From Oncomelania hupensis (taxonomy: Eukaryota; Mollusca; Gastropoda; Littorinimorpha; Pomatiopsidae), in contig CM072522.1 in the NCBI GenBank assembly GCA_036898135.1, positions 3,179,421 through 3,243,420 on the forward strand: a stretch of 64,000 nt of DNA, read 5' to 3'. Positions 32,401 through 42,909 of this stretch are shown here, in pieces. Made by a program: the position numbers and the translations under genes. Each line of letters opens with the position of its first letter. Within the stretch, counting starts at the first letter, position 1. Below the pieces are notes generated by a model. The model was not told the origin of the DNA, did not search any database, and worked only from the letters and a program-made list of their open reading frames with translations.

Positions 32401-32674
32401 TACATTACATTACACGATTATTGCTTTAGGTCCAGCGGACTCTTCCGAGCCAAATCAGGACCAGAGAGACGTTATCTTAAAATATTATCAAATGTTTCAA
32501 ATCTTTAAAAACAAGCCTGTTACTCTTAAATACTCAAACAAACATTAACATGACACCTCTTTAAAAGTCTTCTTTAAAACTGATGTATTAAAAATATGTT
32601 CTCTTTCTTCAATCAAATCACTAAATTCAGTCCTATCAATCAAATCCAAACTAAACAAAACATGTCGATATGAT

Positions 32675-33936
32675 TTATATGCGATAAAACAAACCAACAT
32701 CATGTAAAAATTGAAACAGGTGTTGACCATTACATACTTTAAAAATCTCTTTGAAAGGTATTGAACCAAAATATATTTCTCTTTCCTCAATCAGATCAGC
32801 ACATTCAGACATGAAATGGCGAACGGAAAAGGATTGATCACATGCAAAGCACCATGGTGGTTCTTCTCCTTTTAAAAGGAAACTGTGGGTGACATAAGTA
32901 TGCCTAATAGGAAGGCGAGACAAAACTGTTTCTTCTTTGCGAGTGGATGCAAAGTTAGGTAAAGAATCTGACAAATCGGGAAGAATTTGAAATAATTTGT
33001 TGTTGATATAGTTAGACCAGTCAGTCTGCCACAGTCGTTTACAATAAGATCCAGTCATACAACGTAGGTCAGAATAGGGCACAAACTAGAAAATCTCTGG
33101 AGGGAAATCGAGATGCAGAGCATCTTTAGCCGCTTTGTCCTCTGCAATGTTGCCGCGGATGCCCATGTGACCAGGGACCGACATAAAAACTATCTTTTTA
33201 CCCTCAGAAAGAAGTTGTGTATGGAGGTCATGGATCTCTGCCAGAAAAGGGTTTGATATCTTTCTCGTGGAAAGAGCCTGGAGTGCTGACAGTGAATCGG
33301 ACATGATTAAAAACGAGGTTCTTGTGGATTGATAAACTTGTTTCAGAGCTAGATGAATTGCCTTGAGCTCAGCTGTATAAACAGAACAAAAATCAGGTAA
33401 ACGCTGTTGCAAAGGCTGGTCTAAGTGTCTCCCAGAGACCGACGCAGCAGCAACTGAATCTCCTTTCTTTGACCCGTCTGTAAAACGTTTTTCATATCCT
33501 GGGTATAAGGCACACTGTTCTAAATAAAGTTGGTTATATACGGTTTCAGATGTATTGTTTTTGAGGAAAGCGGACAATTGCCAATTAATGTTTGGGGTAC
33601 ATAATTTCCATGGAGGAGCGTCAGTCCGAAGCTCATCATCGTTGATGGAAGCAACATCGATGCCTGCTTTTTCCAAGTGAGTCTGCATTCTGATGCCAAA
33701 CGGAGATATTGTGTTAGGTTTGGCTTCAAATTTTTGAACAAAATCTGGGTTGAAAACACAGTCATAAGCGGGGTTCATGGGATCAGTTTTTAATTTTAAA
33801 TAGTAATTCAGTGCCAATTTTGTACGTCTCAGCTCCAGCGGGGGTTCGTTAGCTTCCACGTAAAGGCTTTCACAAGGGGAGGTGCGAAACGCACCCAAAG
33901 CAATGCGTAATGCCTGATGAGCAACTGGATCTAACA
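32675..33936 (-). pseudogene. Nimb-type LINE RNase H and C-terminal region
   Basis: From 33936 downward: [20 protein letters not shown] and EPPLELRRTKLALNYYLKL, then RNase H motifs RFTDGSKKGDS (Asp), VYTAELKAIHLAL (Glu), IMSDSLSALQAL (Asp) and VPGHMGIRGNIAEDKAAKDA (His, Asp). A stop at 33086 is followed by another frame with a Cys/His tail (CFACDQSFSVRHFMSEC). 32545-32670 duplicates part of this tail. It is dead through stops and through separation from its 5' half. Confidence 0.85.
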
Positions 33937-33941
33937 TCTAT

Positions 33942-34032
<91 letters not shown>
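33942..34032. repeat. (AT)n microsatellite in Helitron 5' end
   Basis: About 45 AT units. Confidence 0.97.
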
Positions 34033-34035
<3 letters not shown>

Positions 34036-34326
34036 TGCTTAGCCGGAAGTCCTTCTTCGCCTCTACTATAAAGTTTGTCCGGTATGGACGCTGATCTGGG
34101 CAGGTGCCGGGCTCTGAGGGTCGGCCTACTGTGCGCTCAAAACCAGCGAAATCGTTATAGCCGACATTTCCTTACCGAACGTTTAACCGTTTCTGAGATA
34201 AATAAATAAACAAAATGTCCACAAACTGCAATAGCCTCATTCCGCGCGCTTCCATTAAAAATCAAATTGAGGTTTCAGCATGTTTTCCCATATAGACCAA
34301 AAAATTGATGTTCTTTCTACGAATCC

Positions 34327-34400
34327 TTGGTAGCTTACTTAGTAACACATTCGGCTACCGTGCAGAGCGACCCAAGTTCAAATCTCACGCGGGCCATATT
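34327..34400 (+). repeat. Degenerate tRNA-like (SINE head) sequence
   Basis: ggtagcttacttagtaacac, cggctaccgtgcagagcgac and aagttcaaatctcacgcggg align with tRNA D-arm, anticodon-arm and T-arm positions, but the stems are mispaired. Probably a decayed SINE head carried by the Helitron. Confidence 0.45.
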
Positions 34401-34473
34401 TTTTTAATGTGTTTTTTTGTTTTTACACTACAATATGGATATTTTTCTTTTTAATTTTGGCTTTTTACCTTTA

Positions 34474-34477
<4 letters not shown>

Positions 34478-34531
<54 letters not shown>

Positions 34532-34548
34532 AACTAATAATAATAATA

Positions 34549-34604
<56 letters not shown>

Positions 34605-34690
34605 CAAATTTTATTTTAAAACATTGGTGTTTTTTATGATTTCTATTTGTATTATTCTATATTCAATATAATTATTATTATTATTATTAC
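34478..34690. repeat. (ATT)n/(TAA)n microsatellites
   Basis: Two long ATT tracts separated by a short TAA tract that could pair with them. Confidence 0.95.
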
Positions 34691-34694
34691 CAAG

Positions 34695-35005
34695 GATCGG
34701 GATGGGGTGGTACGTGTAGGTAACAGGGGGCTACGGGTAGGTTTAAAGGGGCATGGGTAGGCATAACGGGGATACGGGTCGATTCCTTTCATCCATACCT
34801 GCGAAACGATCAACGGGGAAGTATCAAGGAGGGTACAGGTAGGTTACAAGGGGGGTACGGAAGGTATCAAGGGGGTATGGGGAGGTATCAAGTGGGTTCG
34901 GGGAGGTATCAAGGGGGTATGGTGAGGCATCATGGGGGGGGGTACGGGGAGATATCAGGTGGGGGGGTATGGGGAGGTATCAAGGGGGATATGGGGAGGT
35001 ATCAT
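34695..35005. repeat. G-rich minisatellite
   Basis: Irregular units of about 18-25 bp around ggggaggtatcaagggggta. The top strand has many runs of three or more G. Confidence 0.85.
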
Positions 35006-35100
35006 CGTCCAAATGAAACTCGCAGACAACAGTTGTCTCTCTGTCTACATTTTAAACAGCAACCTGTGTACCCTGGCTTGCCAGGGTACAAAACCACTAG

Positions 35101-36235
35101 TCTTAAGATAAGATTTTCTAGCAGAACCATAAACAATGCAACCATAGTCTAACTTGGATCTAATTAGAGAACGATATAACAGCAGTAAAGTTTTCTTGTC
35201 AGCACCCCAGTCTGTACCACTGATAACCTTGAGCAAATTGCAGGCCTGTTAATGTTGACATTTAGTTTTCAAATCTTTCATATGAGGAAGGAAGGATAAC
35301 CTTTGATAAAAAAAAATCACACCCAAAAATTTGACTTGTTGGACCGCTTTTATTGGAGTTTTATTGAGGGTAATATTAGGCTCTTGAATAATTCCCCGGT
35401 GCTTGGAAAAGTGAATACATTAAGTTTTTGCTTCAGAAAATTTAAAACCATTTTTTAAAACCCAGTCTTCAACGGCATTGACACATAACTGTAGCTGACG
35501 TTCTGCAGATGCCAAGGTTTTACCTTTGGCTACTAATGCAAAATCGTCGACAAACAAAGTATTGTCAATTCCCCGTTTAACGGAGCGAACAATATTATTT
35601 ATTTTAATATTAAACAGCAAGGGAGACAAGATGCTACCCTGAGGCACTCCCATCTCCTGTTCCCTCGTATCGGATAAAGATCCCCCAACCTTAACCTGAA
35701 AAATTCTGTCCGTTAGAAAATTGGATATAAACAGAGGTCCCTTCAAACCCATTTCTTGTAAATCTGAAAGAATGCCATATTTCCATGTGGTATCATAGGC
35801 TTTTTCCAAAACAAACATGATGGCAACGACATGTTCACCCTGGACGAACGCGTTACGGATAAAAGTTTCCAGTCGCACCAGGTGGTCAACAGTACTTCGA
35901 CCACTTCGAAAGCCACACTGAGTGTTGGATAAGATATTATTTGTTTTCAGATACCACAGTAAACGGGAATAAACCATTCTTTCCAGCGTCTTGCATAAGC
36001 AAGAAGTTAAGGCTATTGGTCTATAGTTTGTTGGATTAGTATGATCTTTGCCAGGTTTCAGGAATGGGTACAATAGTGGCCTTTCTCCAAGAGGGATGAA
36101 AGGTGCCAGTGATCCAAATCTGATTGAAGATGTCCAGCAGTTGAGACCGTGAGTACCTTGTTAAATGTCTGAGAAATTGATAATGTACATCATCCGGTCC
36201 AACTGCTGAATCTGTTAATTGCATCGCAGGTATGG
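35101..36235 (-). pseudogene. Nimb-type LINE reverse transcriptase (broken)
   Basis: Minus-strand RT blocks: SAVGPDDVHYQFLRHL, GTFHPSWRKATIVPIP, a frameshift near 36045, then NYRPIALTSCLCKTLERMVY, GFRSGRSTVDHLVRLE, VLEKAYDTTWKYGI and GVPQGSILSPLLFNI. The catalytic block FVDDFALVAKG has Val at the usual Ala position, with both Asp retained. A stop lies at 35420. The post-RT RSLIRSKLDYGCIVYGSARK ends at the Helitron. Confidence 0.88.
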
Positions 36236-36502
36236 ATGAAAGGGGGAGTGCGCATGCGTCAAAAGAAACATGTCTCTAAACACCACGGAGATTTCAAAAT
36301 GTATTTTTACAGTTCTAGCAAGGCTTCAGACCTATCTGAACACACATGCAGTGCAGTAACAGTGACAGTAAACTAGTTATGAAAGATTTTTGAGAAATTA
36401 GGCAAAAATATTGAGTTTTTTAGTGAAAAATTGTGGTACTCTGTGTGACTGTAGACCCGACCTGAACTTCCGCCATCTTGAGTTCAACAAAAACAACATC
36501 GA

Positions 36503-37183
36503 GTGTCACCAGTGAACGATGTAGCGTGTAACAGTGAAATCATAGTAGGATACCCAGAAAAGTGTAGTGCGGAGCAGGGGAGGGGCCTATCACCTACAAT
36601 GGCAGTGATGGCTGCGAGCCTCTGCCTCCTTGTGATCTTCTGCAGCTATATCAGCTATCCTCTACCGGCAAACTTTGACATCAGACTCCCAGGGCCTCTA
36701 GTCTCAAGAGGTAACATCAGAAAAACCCTGAAACCTTGCATTCAACAGCGACAGGTCAGTGCCCTTATACTCTTGGCAATACTTCTTGCTGGAGATGTGC
36801 ACTGCAACCCAGGCCCGCACCGACAAGCAAGTACGTACCCCTGTGGTATGTGCGACAAAGATGTATCTTGCACAGACTGCGTCGCCTGCGACAACTGCTC
36901 TGTCTGGTACCACCGCTCGTGCCTGGAGCTGTGTACAGCTGACTTCCAGCACTTGCAACAATCCACAGCATCATGGGCATGCTTCAAATGTGATAGTATG
37001 AACTGCAACACCTTCACCTTTCACAGTTATTGTCTTGACATCAGTAATGTCTATGAGCCCCTGTCCAACCTGTCCGTTGACTCGTTTCATTCCCATCATT
37101 TCAGTCCCCTGAAAACGAGCAGCCCAAAGAATACCAGCGCCTCACCGCCAGGCGCAGATTCCAACAGATCCATGGACCCTCAC
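36503..37183 (+). pseudogene. CR1-type LINE ORF, N-terminal part: hydrophobic segment, 2A-like motif, PHD finger
   Basis: 227 codons are open from the first ATG. Residues about 32-52 are hydrophobic (MAVMAASLCLLVIFCSYI). A second hydrophobic run leads into GDVHCNPGP at 36791-36817, a 2A-like ribosome-skipping motif. A PHD-type Cys4-His-Cys3 finger follows (CGMC, CTDC, CDNCSVWYHRSCLEL, WACFKCD; about residues 113-160). The frame ends at SMDPH, where the Mutator-like end begins, and continues in frame at 58924 (DPHTSNSIPRT). PHD fingers and 2A sequences are known from CR1/L2-group LINEs. I reject a host-gene interpretation because of that continuity. Confidence 0.85.
36791..36817 (+). promoter_or_regulatory. 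2A-like translational recoding motif
   Basis: Encodes GDVHCNPGP, fitting D-x-x-x-N-P-G-P with His in place of the usual Glu. Skipping would occur between Gly (36812-36814) and Pro (36815-36817). It is preceded by a Leu-rich helix, as in known 2A sequences. Activity is not proven. Confidence 0.7.
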
Positions 37184-37866
37184 GCAAACTTGTTTTTTCC
37201 AACCTAGTTCCAGTCATTCGCCCAAAAAGGCAATCACCGAAGTCGAACGAAGCTCTCCGAGGTGTTACGAAATGATGCTTGCATGACTACGACTAGTTGA
37301 CATTAAAAATGATCGCTGTTGCTTCTAATTCTGTTCGATTTACACAGATTAGCATTTCGCAACGGTATACTTTGTTATTATTGACCATATTTAATAGTTG
37401 CGTTCCTTGATTTGCATTTTGTTAGTTCTCAGCAGTAGGCTAATAATAGTATTCCCCATTTCCTGCCTAGAACCAAGTAGACACTGTTATACAGTAACCA
37501 TAGGCTTAATTTACATTAGACCTGTATTGTTTGTTTTATACGTAAATAAATGTATAAACTATATCTATTCTAATTAATAATATTTAGACCTATACTTTAT
37601 AATATTTGAATCTTTAAATTTCCGAAGAAGGACGAGTAGGCTAAGCGAATTTTTTTTTTATAACTCTAGATCAGAGTTCAAGTAATTGTTAGTTATTCAT
37701 TGCTTACAGGGTCCAGCGGACTTCAAAGAGCCGAATCAGGACCACAAAATCAAGACAACTCGAGATCAGAGTTAAATTAATAGCTAATTAGTTATTCATT
37801 GCTTACAGGGTCCAGCGGACTGCAAAGAGCCGAATCAGGACCACAAAATCAAGACCACAACTTCGC

Positions 37867-37898
<32 letters not shown>

Positions 37899-37939
37899 AT
37901 AGTTTTAGTAGTAGTAGTAGTAGATAGTTATTTAGTTAA

Positions 37940-38010
<71 letters not shown>

Positions 38011-38959
38011 CATTATTATCATTATTATTATTTGTTTGTTATTATCATTATTTGTTTTTAAAATTATTATTATTATTATTCCTACCTTTAAAAAAAAGAA
38101 AGAAAAGAATAGTGTGCTACTGTGCGTGCTCAATGGTGTAAATATGGTCAGTGACGTTTTGTTTGTTTTAGCTGAAGTTGGGTGTAACCCGAAATATTCA
38201 GATGGTGTTACTGGTTATTTGTTTCTTATAGATTTACCAAAGTTTTCAGATGATTTATGGAAATTTCCGCCTGCCACGCAACATGTTTTTTAATACGTGT
38301 TTCTCATTAAAATACATATCATTGAAATACCTATAACAAATTTACTGTATCAGTTAAAAAGAATAATAATTATTAGTTAAATAATAAAAATGTCACTGTT
38401 TTTTGAGACCATTATAAACTTGCTTTGCCTTGTTGTGCTGAAGAGACATCAACGTATCCATAGCGCTTTGAAATTTTGTCATGGTTTTATTGTTGATATA
38501 GATGTGAAATCGTTGTATGTGTGCATTATGTGTTATGTATTACTTTTACTCTTTATTACTAATTGTGTCAGTATATTGATCATCGTAAAATAATAATAAT
38601 ACTAACTGCTTCAAAATGAGTTTCTCGACTTGACTTACAGCTTGAAGCTGTACAGATCGAAATAGAATTAGATCTAGAAGCAACAGCGGCTATTTTTATG
38701 CACGGATGTTTCACCACAGGCTCTGAAGTCTTTTCTTTCGTCTTTGTAAACTCGTGGGCCTCCTACATACGTACGTAGTATAGTATGTAATTGAGGCCTA
38801 CGAAAGACGAGACTTCCCAGCCTGTGGTTTCACGTAGTCCTGCCAGCATTCGTTTGTAAAACATCGGATAGCTTCTCTCGACTCGGAGAGCTTCGTTCGA
38901 CTTCGGTAATTGCCTTTTTCGGCGAATGACTGGAACTTGGTTGGAAAAAACAAGTTCGC
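37184..38959 (+). mobile_element. Mutator-like long-TIR element, copy E1
   Basis: The left end gcaaacttgttttttccaac is the inverted complement of the right end, with homology extending about 110-130 bp inward (cattcgcc..., cgaagtcgaacgaagctctc). No transposase. The interior holds two copies of the gggtccagcggact tail motif, (TAG)n at 37868-37923 and (ATT)n at 37940-38035. A long hairpin lies at about 38714-38827. The left flank is CR1 LINE with GACCCTCAC; the right flank is RTE LINE with no matching duplication. It is homologous and co-oriented with E2 at 55964-58923. Assignment to the Mutator type rests on TIR length and 9-bp duplication only. Confidence 0.8.
37868..38035. repeat. (TAG)n and (ATT)n microsatellites in E1
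   Basis: TAG repeats with a TATTAGTAATAG interruption, then long ATT repeats. Confidence 0.95.
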
Positions 38960-39413
38960 CGACAGGAAGTCATCTCCAGGATCGCACAAACAACTGCTGT
39001 GCTGGCGAGGTTGAAGCCAATTTGGAAAGACAGGACCATCAGTCTACATTCCAACGTAAAACTGCTGCGCTCCCTTGTCATCTCCATCTTCCTATATGCT
39101 TGCGAAACATGGACCCTCAAAGCAGATCTACAACGAAGAATACAAAGCATGGAGATGAGGTGCTACAGAAGACCTCTGGGCATTTCTTATACCCAGCACA
39201 TCACCAACGACGAAGTCCCACAGACTATCACACAAGCCAGTGGACAACATGATGACATGCTCACAGAAAAAGAGGAGGGAGGACAACATTCGAGAATGGA
39301 CTGGTTTGACACAGGACACAACAGGGTTGTTGACGACAGGGAAAGATGGAATACGCTGGTTAAACGATCATCTGTGGTGCCCCTACGACCTCCGAGTTAC
39401 GGGATAGAATAGG
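38960..39413 (+). mobile_element. RTE LINE 3' fragment with internal deletion
   Basis: Begins at the RTE position cgacaggaagtc...ctccagg and ends gggatagaataggataggat. It encodes the C-terminal RTE region (LARLKPIWKDRTISLHSN, FLYACETWTLKADLQRRIQ) but lacks the segment between DDMLT and the RRRG/KKRW region and carries extra substitutions. It abuts E1 directly. Confidence 0.9.
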
Positions 39414-39420
39414 ATAGGAT

Positions 39421-39475
39421 TGGTCCTGATTAGGCTCTTAGCAGTCCGCTGGACCCTATAAACATTGAATATCAA
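39421..39475 (+). repeat. Shared hairpin 3' tail motif with (AAATC)n end
   Basis: tggtcctgattaggctctta, gcagtccgctggaccctata, then atcaaatcaaatcg. It has the same core as the Nimb 3' end, plus sense. Confidence 0.7.
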
Positions 39476-40025
39476 ATCAAATCGCTTTGCCCTGTAGGCG
39501 CCGTGGTCAACTAAGCCACCCTATAAGCGTCCTGCACTCTCGGCGCCCTGGCGATTTGACCAAGCGATTAGATTCTTTGACGTGCTGAATTGGCAGCATT
39601 GGTGAGACATGTTCATGTAGGTCTAGAGGGATACTCTCACGTCACGTTCGCACCAGAAGAGAATTATACCGCTGACCTATTGGCTGTTCTAGCCCTTAAG
39701 TAAACACAAGATGGTGAATCGTGCAAATGTAGGGCCAGACGCTCACATATTCCTACTTAAAGATTTTTAACGTGTTGATTCTCGTGGAGTTTTTCTGTCT
39801 CGAATCATGTTTTAGAAAATGCAAGAAATAACAAAAACCAAAACGATTAAAAAAAAAAAAAGAATAATTAAGTAGATGTGTTGAACAGAAACGTAAAATA
39901 TACAGTGGCTGTAGAGGCTGAAATGTTTTTAGAAGTTTGGCCTGAAACCCTGCAGTGGTTCTTGAGATAATCGCGTGCAACGGACGCGACCCGTCCACAG
40001 AGAAGATCGATCAGTACACCACATG
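39476..40025. other. No gene seen
   Basis: Unrecognised DNA between the RTE fragment and the piggyBac element. Confidence 0.55.
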
Positions 40026-40068
40026 TTAACCTTCGCCGGACGTCGCTATTAACTACACACGAAGTATG

Positions 40069-40226
40069 TCGTGGGGATCGCACGGCCCCATACTTTTCAA
40101 AGAAGGAAAAACGTGCATACCCTTCCAAAGACGTCGTGGGGCCGCACGGCCCCATTCTTTACAATGAATGAAAAACGTGTATACCCTTTCAAAGCTGTTG
40201 TGGGGCTGCACGGCCCCATACGTGAG
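40069..40226. repeat. piggyBac left subterminal repeats
   Basis: Three ~63-bp units (about 40069, 40132, 40196), each with gtggggccgcacggccccat-type palindrome followed by gaaaaacgtgtatacccttt. Counterparts in inverted orientation lie at 45574-45726. They are likely transposase-binding or excision-enhancing sites, by analogy with internal repeats of piggyBac ends. Confidence 0.8.
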
Positions 40227-40369
40227 AAAGAGAGAGAGAGAGCCTTTCAATACGTAAGAGAGAGAGCTCGTGGCAAACTTGCGGTGTCGGAACTTGATAC
40301 TTTCGGTTTTGATAATAAATGCAAGAATTGGCTTGTCGTCATCACTTTATTATGACGAAAGATTGAGTG

Positions 40370-42696
40370 ATGGAGAGTCCAAATGGGAGACCAAATATAT
40401 TTGATGCTCTGAACACTGCATTTAATGACACTGAAGGCGTTCTGCATGGTGAGTACAGAATTTGTAAAGAAAAATATCAGTGGCTATCTACCTGTCTTTC
40501 TATCTATCCAGCTTTTTGTTTTTCTTTGTTTATCTATCTAAATCTCTCTCTCTCTCTATCCTTTCTTGATTGTTTTCTCTCTCTCTCTCTTTCTCTCTCT
40601 CAAGATTCAAACGCTGTGTGTTGGGTAAACGTGTGTGTCGTTTAGTGTGTGTGTGTGGGTGGGTGGGAGTTGGGATGGAGAGGTGTGTGCCGGGGTAATT
40701 GTCATGATTTTGAATGTGAGCAAATGTGTGAGTATATAAGCCTATGCATGTTAGTGCAAACTCGGGAAGTGGGCGGGGCAGGGAATAGGAGGAGTAGGGA
40801 TGTAGAGGTGTGCGTAACGAAAGGGGCAATACCGTGTTAGATTCCTGTGGATTTGTTTTGCTTTTTCCAGATGAGGAGGGAGAAACCAGACAGGCAACCC
40901 ATGAAAGCTCTCAGCCAGACGTCGAACCACAGAGTGGCGACGATGAAACAAGCGATGAGGAGTTCATGCCCCCGTCTTCTGATACTGACTCACCTTCTGA
41001 AGAAGATGAAGAAGAGAACAATGAGTTGGGGGAGGAGGAAGAAGCGATTGCAGACCTCACCACATACACAGCAGTAGACGGCACCCAATGGGGGAAATCT
41101 CCTAAGAGTGTCACAAAGACACAGAGGAAGAACATTTTCAAACCACCACCAACACAGGTACCTGGAACTCAACATGTGAACGACCCACATGACTCTTATA
41201 AACTGTTTGTTTGTGACAAAATAATAAATAGTACTGTTTTGTACACAAATCTGTATGGCCGTGCTACATTCCAGATCAAGTGGGTTGAATGTGACTCAGT
41301 TGAAATTGAGGCTTTGTTTGGTTTGTTGTTGTTCCTTGGAGTCAGAAAGCAGAATATGATTTCAGTTGGTGAAATATGGGACCTTGTTGATGGTGTGAAC
41401 ATGTCCAGAGCATGCTTCAGCAAAGCGAGGTTTAAGATACTCATGTCTTGCCTGAGGTTTGACGACAAATCTACAAGATCAGCCAGAAGAAGAAATGATG
41501 CCTTCGCCCCATTTAGGGACATGTGGGATCAATTCAATACAAACCTGAAGATACACTACATTCCTGGTCCCTTTCTCACTATTGATGAACAGTTGGTCCC
41601 TTTTCGAGGGAGATGTAACTTTATCCAGTATATCCATAGCAAACCTGATAGGTACGGCATAAAAATATTCTGGATTGTGGACTCAAACAACTGTTTCCCA
41701 CTTGTGGGCATCCCATACCTTGGCCGGCCACTTGGCCAGGCCCGACAGGTCAATTTGGGGAGAAACATTGCTCTGCAGCTGGCGCAGCCGTTCTTCAAAA
41801 GTGGTCGCAACATAACTTGCGATAACTATTTCACAGACTTTGCTCTGGCAGAAGCATGTCTGAGAAATGGTCTGACTGTGGTGGGCACTGTGAGAAACAA
41901 TAAAAGGTTCCTGCCTCTCCCATTCAAAAAGAAGAGAGGCCTTCCTGTGCATGGCAGTGAGTTTGCGTACAGCAGCACAGCAACCCTGGTAAATTACCAG
42001 GGGAAGACGGACAAAAACGTTTTGGTCCTCAGTTCCATGCATGATGTTGGCTTGGTTGAGCCAGATGCTCCCAAGAAAAAGCCAGACATTATTCTTTTTT
42101 ACAATTCCACGAAGGGAGGTGTGGATTGCCTTGATAAATTGGCCCACTCATGCACATCGAAAAGAGTCACTAAACGATGGCCTCTCGTCATGTTTACAAA
42201 TGTTCTTGATCTCGCCACAGTTGCAGCACGATGTGTGTGGGGAATCAGGTTTCCGGACCACCCTCTGGCAACAAGAGATGCACGGGGTGCTTTCATCAAA
42301 CATCTCAGTAAAACAATGATGCTGCCACTGATAAGACGCCGCCTTGTCTACACCAACTTATCACGGGATTTGACGGGTTTGATCACAAACTCAATCACAC
42401 ATATTGAGAAATCCATAACAGTGAATCAACCAACGTCAAGAGCAGGAAGAGTCAGGCAGGCAGAATTTGAGCCAGGCACATCTGCTGAAGATGTCAGCCA
42501 GCCACGCAAGACGCAGGCAAAATCTAAGCCAGGCACATCTGCTGAAGATGTCAGCCAGCCACGCAAGAGGGCTCGATGTTCAATGTGTCATTGGAAGTCT
42601 GACAGAAAAGTGAGACAAAGATGCCAGAGATGCAATGTCTTCATTTGTCCAGATCACATGAAAGCTGTGTGCACTTCGTGCTTCAACGGACAATGA
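40370..42696 (+). CDS. piggyBac transposase, two exons, intact (634 aa)
   Basis: Exon 1 is 40370-40448 (ATG, MESPNGRPNIFDALNTAF) and exon 2 is 40871-42696. The intron has GTGAGT donor and CTTTTTCCAG acceptor, and the join keeps frame (VLH-D-EEGETRQ). An acidic N-terminal region leads to the DDE_Tnp_1_7 domain. Catalytic Asp are visible at about D265 (LTIDEQLVPFRG), D344 (TCDNYFTDFAL), and D445 and D448 (KGGVDCLDKL), matching D268/D346/D447/D450 of the insect protein. A C-terminal Cys-rich finger (CSMCHWKSDRKVRQRCQRC...CPDH...CTSC) binds TIRs in this family. A tandem SAEDVSQPRK repeat precedes it. A polyA signal aataaa lies at 42859. No stops. Confidence 0.92.
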
Positions 42697-42909
42697 TGTG
42701 CTTTAACTACATGCCGGCAAAAGCAGACAGACAGTCAGAGATTCAAGACAGATACATAAATACAACACTTCACGCTGGCAAGACGATAAAAGTCTACAAT
42801 ACTCTCTCTCTTACAAACACACACACACAAAAACACTCACACACGATTTGTCTACATCAATAAAGAAGACATTTGAAAAAAAGTTCAGTGGAAAAGACAT
42901 GATTTATTT

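Larger units (their letters stand above)
33937..35100 (+). mobile_element. Non-autonomous Helitron (1164 bp)
   Basis: Starts with TC (33937) and ends with CTAG (35097-35100), with a perfect 9-bp-stem hairpin at 35068-35089 (gtaccctgg-cttg-ccagggtac) seven bases before CTAG. It sits between host A and T with no target duplication. Excising it joins the host LINE in frame (SARKSYLK then MLDPVAHQ). The body holds an (AT)n tract, a degenerate tRNA-like segment, ATT repeats and a G-rich minisatellite. No Rep/helicase is encoded, so it depends on an autonomous partner. Confidence 0.88.
32404..36238 (-). mobile_element. Nimb-type LINE, 3' half (RT, RNase H, 3' end)
   Basis: Minus-strand order: RT from about 36230, post-RT, then RNase H to 33086, a Cys/His tail to about 32675, and a 3' UTR ending in the hairpin motif and an (AATGT)n tail near 32404. 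It starts exactly where the segment at 62095-64000 stops (pre-RT linker ...SLVELED, then MQLTDSAVGPDDVHYQFL). The two are therefore taken as one LINE split by the CR1-type LINE at 36240-62090. A Helitron (33937-35100) interrupts this half. Confidence 0.85.
36240..37183 (+). mobile_element. CR1-type LINE, 5' portion
   Basis: The 5' UTR (36240-36502) and start of the ORF of a LINE whose remainder lies at 58924-62035. The boundary with the Nimb LINE on the left is inferred from loss of the Nimb frame; I found no clear target duplication there. The right boundary is exact, at the 9-bp duplication GACCCTCAC (37175-37183). Confidence 0.8.

Noticed and set aside
34417..34671. Tyr/Ile-rich reading frame
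   Set aside because: It is a translation of ATT repeats.
36503..37207. Host PHD-finger gene
   Set aside because: The frame rejoins a CR1 endonuclease-RT at 58924 across a target duplication. The last residues of the long ORF are read from the Mutator-like end.
37184..38959. E1 as a simple independent insertion
   Set aside because: Its two flanks come from different LINEs and share no target duplication.
40810..40870. N-terminus of the piggyBac ORF from the non-ATG start at 40810
   Set aside because: There is no ATG, and a good 3' splice site at 40870 with an in-frame upstream exon starting ATG at 40370 explains the start better.
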